Shown here piece after piece: positions 24,064 to 35,777 of a stretch of 64,000 bases of DNA. The notes below the pieces were generated by a model. That model made no database searches. It worked only from the letters and a program-made list of their open reading frames with translations, and was not told the origin of the DNA. The stretch spans positions 542,591-606,590 of the forward strand of contig ML213518.1 in the NCBI GenBank assembly GCA_004369045.1, written 5' to 3'. The position numbers and the translations under genes were made by a program. Within the stretch, counting starts at the first letter, position 1; every line of letters starts with the position of its first letter. The stretch comes from Heliocybe sulcata. Its lineage: Eukaryota; Basidiomycota; Agaricomycetes; Gloeophyllales; Gloeophyllaceae.

Positions 24064-26401
24064 ATGGTCGGCCGGGTCCTCTTGGCTTGCATCCTCGCGG
24101 GTGGCGCAGTCTTTGCTGCTCCGAGTCCGAGAGCCGCAGGACCTACAGTCACTCTTGACTCTGGTACTTTCACCGGCGTCGCGTCAGGAAGTATCAACAA
24201 GTTCCTAGGTATTCCCTACGCTCAACCTCCGTCAGTGCCTTCGTAACCTTGTGGAATACGATGTCGCTGAACCTGAATTAAGTACCGGTAACCTTCGTTT
24301 CAACCTGCCGCAGGCAATCCCGCCTTACAACGGTTCACATTCCGCAACAACGTTTGGCAATGAATGTCCTCAGCAGGCTATCACATTGCCATTGGTCAAC
24401 GGGCTGGCGGGGGATGCGATTGACTTTATTGTTAACTCTATCTTTCGGGCTGTCACCGGGCCTATTGGCGAAGATTGCACGTCTTCCTTACGTCGTCGCG
24501 AGAGCTTCACTGATGAGATTGCACTTAGGCTTACATCTGAATGTCTGGGCTCCTGCGGATGCAACCCCAAGTTCAAAACTACCAGTCATCGTGGTAGGTT
24601 ACATTCGTCTGGCATTACGTGCTGCCATTGATTTCAAACGTACTAGTGGATATTTGGAGGTGAATGGCAGAATTGTCAGACTTTGCGTTTTGGCCCTGAC
24701 CATTATCTAGGCGGATTCGAGCTTGGTGGCACCTCCCTTTATGACGGCGGTATCATCGCACAGAAGTCGATTGACCTGGGCCAGCCTGCCATAGTGGTCA
24801 GCATGAATTATCGGTGAGCGTCGCATCGCTCAGAATTCTTCCGTTTATCTGACCTAGCATGCAGGGTGTCAGGTCTGTGAATTCAGCACCCGTCGGACGT
24901 ACCTGCTTACATCTTGGGTTGTGCAGCATGGGGATTTCTAGCCAGCTCCGAAGTCAAAGCAGCCGGCGTAGGCAATCTTGGATTGCAGGACCGTGAGTTC
25001 ACACTCATTCGGCTGTGCCTGACTTAATTAACGCGCATGCGGAATAACACAGAACGCGAAGCCTTACGCTGGATTCAGAAGTACATCGTTCCATTCGGCG
25101 GAGATCCTTCGAAGGTTACCATGTAGGGAGTCCAGTTCATTTAGCTACTGTCCCTCTCACAAACGCTCCGGGTAGATGGGGCGAGAGTGCCGGGGCTATC
25201 TCGGTAGCATTGCAGATGCTCACTAATGGAGGGAATACCGAAGGCCTGTTCCGTGGTGCATTCATGGAATCGGGGTCTCCTATTCCCGTCGGCGATATCA
25301 GCCATGGACAAGACTACTACGACTCTATAGTTGCCACCACCGGCTGTTCTGGCGCTTCGGACACTTTGGAGTGTTTGAGGCAAGTTTCTGAGGACAGTCT
25401 GCAAGCGGCCGTGGATGCGACACCTAACATCTTCTCGTATCAGGTAAGCTCAGCCTATCGGCTTCCGAATATTCAACTGAGCACATTACCGCTTCTGTCC
25501 AGTCACTCAACCTCGCCTGGCTGCCCAGGGTGGATGGTGTATTCCTCGCAGACACACCTCAGAACCTCGTCCTCGAAGGAAGTGTAGCTAATATCCCGTT
25601 CGTTACAGGTGAGTGGGCGGTGTGGTCTACGATTTTCATGCCCATAATTTGTACTCTTAGGTGACTGTGATGACGAGGGCACGCTGTTCTCCCTGGCCAA
25701 CTTGAACGTCACGTCTGTCAAGTCGCTTGTTCTTCTGGTCGACACTAATGCTCTTAGACAGGACGGAATCAGAAGTGTACACCTATGTGCGGCAGACGTA
25801 TCTCCCAGCAGCCACCAGTTCGGAGATAGATGAGCTGCTGTCGATCTACCCTGCAGATATCACATCTGGGTCCCCTTTCGACACCGGGATCCTTAACGCA
25901 CTGACGCCTCAGTTCAAACGACTCGCTGCTATGCAAGGGGATCTCGTTTTCAATGCGCCACGACGGTTCTTCCTGGAGCATCGCTCAGGATCGCAGAAGA
26001 CTTGGAGTTTCTGTATGCGCTTCTTCTCTGTTCAACATGAATGCATACTCACTTCGACCTAGTGAGCAAGCGTCTGAAGTCCTTGGCTGGCTTAGGATCG
26101 GTGAGCGGGACCGTGCGCGGGTGGAACAACTCTGCTGATATCTTGTGTCGGATAGGCTCATGCCACAGACATACTAGACATCTTCGGCGACCAGGAATTG
26201 ACGACGTACCTGGTCCAATTCGCGAACAACTTGGATCCTAACGGAGATGCCGATCTCCTGGAATGGCCGCAGTACTCGACGTCCTCCCCACAGCTTTTGA
26301 CCCTGCTTGACGGCTTGATCCCGTTGACCATCACGCAGGATACGTTCAGGACCGAGGGTTTCTCGCAGATGACGACCTTGTCTCTCAAGTACCCTCTTTA
26401 A
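24064..26401 (+). CDS. Secreted type-B carboxylesterase/lipase
   Basis: Alpha/beta hydrolase (COesterase family) acting outside the cell on ester substrates. The ATG at 24064 gives a clean signal peptide (MVGRVLLACILAGGAVFAAPS); 24022 is an alternative in-frame ATG. Exon 1 ends INKFLGIPYAQPP. Later exons contain NLRFNLPQ, LNVWAPAD, the oxyanion segment WIFGGGFELGG, and the nucleophile elbow GESAGA with Ser codon 25186-25188. The acidic member of the triad is in GDCDDEGTLF, and the His in HATDILDIFG (families usually show HG-x-D). The last exon ends TTLSLKYPL. About eleven introns. The junction after the conserved EDC is awkward: the best canonical splice gives EDC-TSSLR-LHLNVW, a small insertion relative to relatives. 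A broken copy lies 0.5 kb downstream. Confidence 0.88.
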
Positions 26402-26935
26402 AACAATGTAGAACATCCGTTGAAACGTATGTTGTATCCGTCATCCTGAATGCAGAAGACAGCATAGCGTGGAATGCACCGGCCCATGCCCTGTAGTAGG
26501 TGACCCTATTGTCTGTGACGCCAAAGGTTAAGAAGCCGCACTCTACAACTCCCTACGACTGCCCGTGGTCATGAGACATCGCAAACACCGGCCGACGATG
26601 TGTGATTTCATGCAATCCAAGGGAAAAAGCTTTCGGAGTGAATGCCACTAGGATTGCTGTCATTCTGCTTGTGGCAGCTCCTCTCAGCGCTCGACTTCGG
26701 CTAATCACGTCCGGTCCCTCGCATCAGCCAAGGTGGTCATGCAAAGATTCCGGCCAAGTCCGCTGTGGGGTAACGGCCACCAAAACATCCGCATGAACCC
26801 AGACCAAGAGATTGCGTGGGTACGGAGAAAGATTCCGAAGCGGCTGTGTTCATGAACTGCGCTCATAAGTATGGAAGCAATGTGAGATATATTGGCGTGA
26901 GGTAGCGAGTGCCCATGGCCAGCGACTTCGCGGTC
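26402..26935. other. Intergenic between esterase and its relic
   Basis: About 0.5 kb with no coding signal. The spacing between the intact gene and its truncated copy suggests an old tandem duplication. Confidence 0.45.
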
Positions 26936-27363
26936 CATGGCTATAAGAATATTTGCGGTATTGACCTACCTACAGGCGGTAGCTGCCCCTTCCGCTCCGA
27001 AACCTACAGTGATCCTAAACACCGCCATGCCTACGGACGTAACGTGCGCAGCATAAAGAAGTTCCTGGGCATTTTCAACGCGAACTCCGTGAGTGACACG
27101 TTACTTGTCTTCCCTAGTAAATCCCAATTGTCCCACTCGTTCTGCAGAATGAGAGATCTTCGCTGAACGTCTTCGGGGGCGGCGACATGACGACGTACCT
27201 CGTCCATTTCGTCAGCAAGCTCCATCCCAACAGAGACGGTTCAATGGATCCGGAGTGGCCGCAGCAGTTGACGTTCTTGGACGGATTGACTCTACGCAGT
27301 TAAGGGAGGATACGTACAGGACGGATCGGATGGCGTATATCACAGATTTGTCGTTGAAGTAAC
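26936..27363 (+). pseudogene. Internally deleted carboxylesterase relic
   Basis: A degenerate copy of the upstream esterase. Its first half matches exon 1: AAPSAPKPTVILN near 26983-27022 corresponds to AAPSPRAAGPTVTLD, and SIKKFLGI near 27050-27075 to SINKFLGI, with the same exon end and a GTGAGT donor. After an intron-like stretch it jumps to the last exon: VFGGGDMTTYLVHF and PEWPQQLTFLDGL match IFGDQELTTYLVQF and LEWPQYS...LLDGL, and the tail reads DLSLK then stop. The central catalytic portion (nucleophile Ser, oxyanion loop, acid) is absent, a frame change lies before SIKKFLG, and a stop follows the TLRS segment. It cannot encode an enzyme; it is a host gene remnant. Confidence 0.82.
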
Positions 27364-27588
27364 CGCTATAGTAGCAATAACGACGATGATGCGCAGGAAT
27401 GAAGTGAAAAATGTTAGTCTGACATGGGAATAGCGAGGACTTACTAATTGTCTTGACAGATCCTGAGGCTGGCGTTGTATCGGTTATTCCGCGAAAAAAG
27501 CTGTCATTAAGCAAAGACTCCTCGAGTACCAAGCATAATATACAATCTAGAGAACGCATACCGATACAAACGACATCACATATCATGG

Positions 27589-29184
27589 TCAGTCTAACGG
27601 CTGCCCATCTTCGGGCAATGTCATGGCCGCCGTCGCATCAGACGCACGTATCAAATCAGTCGCGCCGTCATGGTTCGTCGTGAAATCCTCCAGCCGTAGC
27701 GGGCGGATCTTGAAGCCCTGCCAAACACACACCGTCGTCAGCTCATTATTCTTATAACCCGTACAGAAGGAGGAATACTGACCTCAAGCTGACCCTTCGC
27801 CAGTACCTCCGGATCGTGCCCCGCCTCACGCATATACTCTCTCACCGCGACCATCGCGGCATTCCTACATAGTTCTCGGAGATCAGAGCCAGATAGGCCT
27901 TGAGTGCGTTCGGCGAGCATAGAGATGGAGAAGTCGGGGGAGAGTGGGGTGTCTTTGAGCATCTATATGCAGAACTCATTAGCAAACCTATATAGCTGGC
28001 AGAGATGAATAAGAAAAAGGCATGGGAGGGTGTTGGATGGGTATGTAATGGCTGTGGGAATGGGGAAACGTACAAGAGCGATGATCTTCTTGCGCTGCTC
28101 TACGTCGGGCAGGCCGATGCCGAAACGTTTGGGCATGCGCCGCAAGATTGCGGAGTCGATGTCATTAGGGCGATTAGTTGCACCAAGAATCATTATTCGG
28201 TCTGTGGCGGATGTTAGGCCGTCCCATAATCTAGTCCCGACGAACGCATTCAATACGAGTGAGTTCAGGACCGACCAAGAGATAGGTCAACGCACGTCAT
28301 GAACTCCGCCTTCATCATCCCCGTCACCTCATGGTCTCCTTTCGTCCTCTCCCTCAAGAAACTGTCAATCTCATCAATGAACACGATACTCGGCTGTGTC
28401 TTCCTTGCGAGCCCAAATAAGCCCGCCACGAGCTTATTACTCTCTCCATACCACTTGTTCGTCAAGACACTCGCAGCGATATTGATAAACGTCGCGCCGG
28501 ACTCTTTCGCGAGAGCTTTCGCCAGCATCGTCTTGCCGCATCCTGGGGGCCCGTAGAGGAGCACGCCTTTGGGTGCGGTGAGGAGGGAGGAGGAGGAGGT
28601 AAAAAGTTTCGGGTAAAGGAGCGGGTAGATGACGGACTCGCGGAGTGAGGAGATGATGGGCTCGAGCCCGCCAATGTCTGCAGAGGGTTAAGAGCGGAGC
28701 GGGGGTGCACAGCCGGACTGGAGAAACACACCTGAGAAGCGGACATTGATGTCGTCGGGGTGGATGACCTCGGCAGCAATTGTCTCTGCACAACATTAAG
28801 CGGTATTCATAGAGAACTGTAGAGTAAGACTCACTCTCGTACTCGTTCAGCTCGAGATCCTTGTGCCCTAACCTCTGTAACGCGTCCTTGCTCTTTGCTG
28901 ATACTTCTTTCTTCTGCCGCTCAGGTAGGAATCGTTCCACAGCCCACTATAAGGAATACCTCAGCTACAAGATGCTGAAATTAAGTCTGAGCTCACTGTT
29001 AGGCTGTAGTACAAGGCTGCCTTCGATTCAAGTGAATAAGAATACGATTTCGTGCTCCAGGATATAGACCCACTTGAGACGCAAGAAAGAGTGCAACTGC
29101 AGGAGAGTCAGCAAGCCTCTGTAAAGATTCAAAACCGTACCCACTGTCTACGATAGTCCTTTTCGTCGTCGACGACACGGCCAT
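27589..29184 (-). CDS. Msp1/ATAD1-type mitochondrial outer-membrane AAA ATPase
   Basis: Extracts mislocalised tail-anchored proteins from the mitochondrial outer membrane. Small 5' exons give an N-terminal membrane segment (IALFLASQAALYYSL) followed by [14 protein letters not shown] and a linker helix ending [15 protein letters not shown]. The AAA domain has [12 protein letters not shown], Walker [11 protein letters not shown], pore-loop region [11 protein letters not shown], Walker [12 protein letters not shown], sensor-1 [12 protein letters not shown], and the Arg region ILRRMPKRF. The C-terminal small domain contains [21 protein letters not shown]. The last exon ends PEDGQPLD. The family is one of the best recognised in the window. 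The first two 5' exons are short and the start at 29184 ([10 protein letters not shown]) is my best model. Confidence 0.92.
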
Positions 29185-29635
29185 GGCAGATCGGAGCACG
29201 CACGCAAGTCCGCACCCGCGACGGAAATCCTCTGTTCGGAGAGCGTGAGAACAACATTGAGGGACATATCTGCACGAACTTTCAGCCTCTTCCAGACTAT
29301 TATGCATCACATATGTAAGGCAAAATTCATGCAGATAAGGAATTTAGATAAACAAGACGGGCTATATCACCAATATGAGCTGATGAAATCAGGAGACTGG
29401 TTACATCCAAATATGGGAATATGTTTCCCGTATACAGCACAAAGTGTCAGAATGTGGCTTCAGGATTGCTGAGGGCCATTCGGATGTTTATGGTATCGCA
29501 GCTGAAACAGCAGTAGTCGACCGAATGCAAAATTGGGCGCTCTAATCATTCGGATTGAGTACCACGTCATTTATTGATACATTAAAATGATAAAGTGCAT
29601 TGCAGGCAGCGGGTAGACCTCCCTACTCTCGACCT
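29185..29635. other. Intergenic, Msp1 5' end to GST 3' end
   Basis: About 0.45 kb, no supportable gene. It contains a 17-bp match (29483-29499) to the 3' intron region of the Zn2Cys6 regulator gene (5152-5168). Confidence 0.4.
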
Positions 29636-30690
29636 TTACGCGGAAATAAGAGACTTGAAGTGACTACGCGGCTCCGCGTATCTCTCATCGTAATTCACTT
29701 CTGCCAAGTACCCCTCATATTCCGCCCAAACCTTCTTCACCGATGGCCGCTCCTTCATCCTCAGGTACCAAGCATGGACATGCGGGATCTTTTCCGCAAA
29801 GTCAAAGCTGCCCTCGGGAAAGAAGTGATGGACAGCTAGAGCGTGCCACGGGAACATGGCCTTCAAGTTGTCGGATAAAGCATGTGAGTCATGACGGATA
29901 CACAACTAGATCATCTCTCACCATGTCAGCAATGCCGAATTTGCCTCCTACAAGCCAGTCCTGTTTACTGAGAACAGTGTCCAAGACGCCCATAACGCGC
30001 TTGACTTCGTCATAGTAGCGTTTGATAGCCGTCGGGACTCTGTGATATAGCATAAGATATCAACGGAACCAGTCTTCGGTATTCAGGAGGGAGCTCCCGC
30101 TTACGGCTTTGGGTGATATGCAATAAAGTGAGCAGCTTGACCGTAATAGGGGCCTTGACCCGAGGCCTGGAAGAACAACCATTGTACTTGACGATACTAG
30201 ATATCCATGATGTCACGATATTGCGGGACAGTATTGCGTGAAGCTTCACTGTCACTCACGCGGTCGTTCGGGTCGGTGTAAGAAAACCTCCCTTCCTTAT
30301 CATAGGTTTCGATAATGTACAGGAGAATAGCATCGGACTCCCATATGACGAAGTCATTGTTACTTCTATGGGTCAGTATAACGAATACACACAATACTGG
30401 AGGCTACTCACAGATGATCTACAATCGCGGGAATGCGTCCGTTGGGATTCAGATCAACAAATGGTGACTTCTTGTTATCTCCGCCATCCACGTTAACGAA
30501 TACGGTTTCATAGCTCAAGCCGAGCTCTTCGAAGAGGAAGCCAACCTTCCAGGAAGCCAACCTTCCAGCCGTTCGGTCCCAGCTGTATTACCGTCGGGTA
30601 GGGGTCATGAATGCCTTGAAAATGTCTCATCCTTGTGAGTGAGGTGCTTACCTTGGTGTTGTAGAATGTGAACTGCTTGCCGTGCGACAT
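29636..30690 (-). pseudogene. Ure2-like glutathione S-transferase, frame broken by 16-bp duplication
   Basis: The exons otherwise make a complete GST: MSHGKQFTFYNTK, LGPNGWKVGFL, LNPNGRIPAIVDH (glutathione-binding cis-Pro region), WESDAILLYIIETYDKEGRF, then the helical domain YRQVQWLFFQASGQGPYYG, VGGKFGIADM, and the end SHFKSLISA. In exon 2 a perfect tandem duplication of 16 bp (30536-30551 and 30552-30567) shifts the frame right after WKVGFL and leads to a stop about 15 codons later. With a single copy the frame would read into the expected EELGLSYETVFVNVD. Using the AG in the second repeat copy as an acceptor would restore frame but remove the GPNGWK segment. So the allele is probably null, unless it is an assembly error. 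The gene would detoxify electrophiles with glutathione. Confidence 0.8.
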
Positions 30691-31422
30691 ATACGAGGTC
30701 TCTTCCAGCTCTGTGTCTGTTAACCACGGAAGATGTGGTTGCTGTGCTGATGACCAAGCAGCAGATAAACAGCGTGTATCGCTAACGGGGCTTCTTTGGG
30801 CTTACCAACCCGTCTAGTAAGACTCGCAAGTCAGCATATAATTCACCTAGGAGTATATATATGATGCACCGTTATGTTTCGTCTGGTCATGCAGAGTGAG
30901 ATTACACAAATTATTGGTGCCTCTAGCTGTCATACTTTCAGCGGCATCATCTTGGCTAATAGCTCGGTACGCCGTGAAAAAGCAACTGAATTTTACCAGA
31001 AGAGAGAGGCATTCGGTTTACAAGCACAAAGAGCGAGCTTGTAAAAAATCCCTACGGCAAGTTAAATTACTCTCGAATTCCAGCTTGCACCACCGAGAGA
31101 TGTCTAATTCTACCAGATCGTTAGCACTGTTGTCAGTATGTATCTTGTCTATCATAATTACGGCACTTACGACTGGTGTCTCCGTCGCGAAAGCAGAATA
31201 CCACTGTGACATCTGAGAATCTCAACGACCCTCGTGCATATGAAGTTATGAACGCGTCCTAGCGCGTGTCGGAGTTTCAATTGTCTCTTGACCTGCAAGG
31301 GTCTCTCTTCCTCCCGTTCCGGTCGTCGACTGTGCTTTTCATGCTTTTTCACGCAGCGGCTCGTAGCCCAGTCCATGCCTTGACCTGCCCACTCTAGAGC
31401 ACGCTCTATACTCCGCGAAAAC
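30691..31422. other. Divergent intergenic, GST / RPAP1
   Basis: About 0.7 kb. A TATATATA stretch lies near 30854-30861. ORFs present lack motifs; no other gene seen. Confidence 0.5.
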
Positions 31423-34400
31423 ATGGACTCTAATAGACGACTGATCGGCTCAGTGATAGAGAGAAAGACGGGTGCATCTGTTCTAGCACCCAAAATAAGA
31501 GGGGCAGCGAAAAATGGATTCCCGACCGTCGAGCATCGATCGAAAAGCGCTTTTGCCCGGGCCAGGGAGGAGACGAGGAAGAAGGGAGGCAGCAGTGAGC
31601 GAGCGAGAGAGGTCCCCGTTCTTCAGACAGTCACGGCGCCCAGACGAGATGTAACCGGCGAGGAGGACTGGAGGCGGCAGGTGAGTGAGGAGAATCAGCG
31701 CAGAGTGGAGAGCATGTCGCGGGAGGAGCTGGAAGAAGGGAGACGAGCAGCATTGGATTTATTCGGGCCGGGCGTGGGTGACATGCTCCGTAAGGCCATG
31801 GAAGCTAGGGAAAAGAGAGAGCGGGGGGCGTTGCAGAAGACTTCTGTGGATGAAGGAGCAATGCCGGAGAAGGAAAATGGGATTGTTCGTCGAGGTACGC
31901 CTGTGCAATACTCGCCGTCAGAGTCTGTATCTTATTTTCTACAGCGGTCACGAAGGGTACGGATCCAGGTACGTTATATCTGCCTACTTGTTCATTCGAC
32001 ATTCTTCACAGCTTCCCCGGCACAGTCAAATCCCCTACTTCTCCAACGCGATCTGCCCTCTCGAATCCGAGTTCTCGCCCATCCAGCCGTGCAGATCGCA
32101 GGCTCCGCTTCGCGGAGCTCACGGCCGAAGATGTGCATGTGTACCAGTCCGCTCCGCCCTCTCCCAAGCGTAAGCCACTCGCATTGATGGCGCCCTCAGC
32201 GTCGGACCGGGAAGACCCCTCACTCGTCTCTCTCGGGGAATGGAAAGGCGGGGCTGACGATTCAGCACTCGCAGAGCAGCCGGAGCAACCATCCGTGGAA
32301 GCTTCGCAAAGGAAGGGCGAGGACGAAGAGCTGGAGGAGGGCACGCCGGAATACATCCGCCGCCGCTTCTTCCCTAACTTGCCCGCGGATGACCCATCCC
32401 TCGAGTGGATAACCTCCCACCCTACCTCTTCACAGCCCCAGTCCTCACCCTCGCTACGCTTCGACCTTGCCGGCAGCCCCATCCCCGCCTCTCTCTCCAC
32501 CTCCCTACCGACGCACCTCGGCCTACACCACCATGCCGACGGGACGCACGCGGGGTACACTCTTGATGATGTCTTCCTACTATCACGGTCAACGGTACCG
32601 GCGCAAAGAGCGGCCATGCTCGGTGTACTAGGCCGTATTGCGAGGAGGCTGGGGAAGATGCGGAGGGGTGGGGAGGAAGGCAAGGGGATGGAGGAGTTGA
32701 AAGGAAGCGAGGAGGAGGTGAGGACGCGAGTTGCCGCCGCTGGAATTGAAGGAATGGGGCAACGCGGAGGCGTTGGCGCCATGGGGGTTGAGGTGTTATG
32801 GGAGTGTGTGGTTGGGTGGGATGAGGAGTTGGGGGATGTTGAGGGCGTAGAGTTTGTTGAGAGCAAACAGCCGAGTCCGGGTCCTGGAGATCAGGATGGC
32901 GAGAGGAAAGGTGGCGACGCGATCTCGACGCTGCCGCTAGACTACATACTCCCGCAAATCAGCGAGGCCCTGTCTACCTCCTACCTCCCTTCGACCTCTC
33001 TTGCGCAGCTCCTCAGCATCCTCCACCGCCTCGGACAACATTCGAACGCATATGCGACGAAGATTGTGTCCCAGCCCCAGCTCCTCTCCTCTGTTGTCAC
33101 GACCTTCCTGCACACGCCGATCTCTTCCCAGCCCGACCCGCTCGCGATACAGTTGCTCAGCACTCTCGCATTAAGTTCTCGAGCTAACGCGGTGGAAGCG
33201 TCCAAGTACGCCGACGCGCTGTTGCGCTTTGTGGTTACTCTCCCTCCCGATTCGACCTACTCCGAGTCCCTCGCTGCAGCCTTAATCTCCTCGGCACTTG
33301 AATTTTATACTGTCCTAGCGTCGTATGGGCTATACGCCAGTATCGCGGCCACGGCCTCCGAGCACATTCGCTTGCTAGGAACTTACGTGCTCTCGACCAA
33401 ATGCACCTCTAGACGACTCATGGCTGCGTGGCTCAATACGCTCAGTGCGTGGATGGTATGCGCGACGGATCCACATCAGACGACGCCGAGTCATGAGATA
33501 TTGTGGAGTCAAGTGAAGGGATGGGGATGGGGTGAGGAGGTGCTCGATTTGAGATCTAAGCTTGGGGCTGAGGAGGACGGGTACGAGGAAGTATGGACGG
33601 GGCTGTGGGGTGCGCTCGCGAGTTGGTTGGAGGGGGCGAGGGTCAATGGGGTGAGGGGAGGAGAGGAGGAACGCCAGAGGGTCACCGAACGCGTCTCACA
33701 AGATTTCGAGACTGGCAAGGAGGGGGACGTTGTCTTGAAGGCAGTGGAAAATACAAGACGATGTTTTGCGAAGTTGGCTGGCGCCGGGCAGTCGGAGGCC
33801 GAGAAAATGGGAATTCTTCAAGAGGTCGCCAAGGACGGGGAGGTCTTGTCCGCTGTGCTGCGTCTCTGGTTGGCGTGCACACCCCCGTACACTGACGGTC
33901 CCCCTGCGTCTCCGCCCTTCATCCTCCCTTTCGAAGACATCTCGAGTCTTGCGGCTCAGCTGAGCAGGCACCCGATCTGGTCCTGCTTGCACGAAGCCAC
34001 CCTTGTGATCCCAGGATATGCGACGGTATACTTGCGCCCGTTCTCCTCGTTCTTATGCTACTACCTCCGGCTATCGCGCAGGCTGCCGGGGACGACGCCG
34101 GATTTGTGGCTCGCGCAGGCGTGTACAGTAGTCCAGCGGTGCTTGCCAGGCGACGAGGACTTTGTGCAACGGACGATGGAGCAGGTGACTGCTCTCGTAA
34201 CGCCTGGCTTCGTCTCGCAGGCAGGGTGGAATGTGCCCAATGCAATATGGGAGAGCGGAGGTATGGAGATTCTAACGCCATTCTTTGCACACTCTGCAAG
34301 GCCTGAGGTGGATGACGAGGAGCGGTATGGGTGCATTGGCCCGTCAGAACTTAGTCCCCAGTCGATTGCGAGGGTGGATACGCTGCGTGTGCCGTCCTTG

Positions 34401-35435
34401 TCCACTCTGCGCACAAGAATGGGGAAAGACTTTGGCCTTCCACTGCCGAGAGATTGGGTGTTGAGTCCTTTGGACCATCTCCTCCGCTCTGGTACTTCGC
34501 CTGTCTTCAAGGCTCTGCCAGCGACGTGGGAAGCCTCGGAGACGGACGTGACACGAGCGGTGTTGTTACTTGCGAAGGTGGTGAGGGAGGTGTTATCGGG
34601 CCACGGGCTGGCGGGAGACTTCGCGATAGGGAGAGAGGAGATGGTGTTTGGGTGTATGAAGGTGTTCATGCTTGAGCATGGGCAGGATCAGGAGGGCGGT
34701 GGTGTCCAGGAGGAGGTGTTTAGGGATGGGGTTGTGGGGAGCTTGATGGGAGATCTCTTAGCTCCGTTCTCTTGGTCGCAGTCTCGTGCGTCCTCCGGCC
34801 CGAACGAGACGTTGGAGAGGGTATCGCGTCGTTATCTTGGACCCTCTACGCCTTTCTACCAGTTCTACACGGACTTTCTGGGGCTGTATGATGCGATCTC
34901 CTTCTCGCATCATCTCTTCGCTCGGTTGCTGCTGCCGCCGCTGTCGATGCGGTATGCGGTCGATTATCGCAAGCTGCTCTGGGACGACTTCAACCACACG
35001 CTGCGGACGATCAGGGCCCCTGTTGAGGACGTGCTCTCTGAGGATCTTGCGGAATATCTGTACCCTGTTGAGCAGGACAAAGTCGTCGTCGCGGCATACC
35101 TGCGTGCTCTGGTCAAGCCGGGCGCGTGTCATGGATTCTTGCGGTTCGTTGCTGTTCACCATGTCGCGGCACACATTTGGGAAGATTTGCGTGCCACCGG
35201 CGGACCAAGGGACGAGGAGAGGACGGAGAAGCTCGTCAAGGCGGTTGTCACGCAAGGCGACCTCGATGTCGTGAGGCAGGTGGTTTTGTATAAACAGGTG
35301 GAGGGTGTACCTATTGGTCAAGGATTGCTCCTTCCTCCACAATGTTTTGAGCAGAGTGGTTCTTGGAAGGAGGAACGGTTGCGGCAAGCCGAGAGGTGGG
35401 ATCTCAAAGACCGACTGCAAGGTCTTTTGACTTGA
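31423..35435 (+). CDS. RPAP1/Rba50, RNA polymerase II assembly factor
   Basis: Cytosolic-nuclear factor needed for assembly and nuclear import of RNA polymerase II. The first exon begins MDSNRRLIGSVIERKT and has the RPAP1_N segment MSREELEEGRRAALDLFGPGV. A tiny second exon is followed by one very long exon holding EYIRRRFFPNLPADDPSLEWI and the RPAP1_C signature LRFDLAGSPIP, then GLHHHADGTHAGYTLDDVFLLSRSTVPAQR. The remaining 800 or so residues are helical-repeat-like, ending DLKDRLQGLLT. At roughly 1230 residues it is close to the family norm. Several long ORFs on the opposite strand and in other frames are byproducts of the GC-rich exon. No damage seen. Confidence 0.92.
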
Positions 35436-35777
35436 TTTTCACAACTCCTGATTTACCGACTCGTCCTCAATTAATAGTCATACTAATGTACCTTGTATCA
35501 GTATACTACAATTGTATCCATAGTGTGCTCCATTTGTATTGAATTTGTGCTTGATATCCGCTGGCCACTGTCCCGCCTTCGCTAATGCTACGTTCTAATT
35601 CTAATTACCCCTGCAGCCTCTCGCCATCCTCTCGCAATTGCCGGTTCAGCCGCGATAAGCACGCCTCCTCTACGACGAGAGGCAGATAAGTCACTGCGGT
35701 AGTAATCAACCAATGATTTGTCTGTCGCTCAGAGTCGAGACGAATACAGCTTCACGCAGGGTAGTACACCCACCACG
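35436..35777. other. Short intergenic, RPAP1 to glutathione synthetase
   Basis: About 0.34 kb; 3' end of RPAP1 and promoter of the next gene. No motif recognised. Confidence 0.5.

Noticed and set aside
32006-34669. Long antisense ORFs under the RPAP1 gene (up to 286 codons)
   Set aside because: Explained by GC-rich codon use of the long sense exon; no splice or domain evidence.
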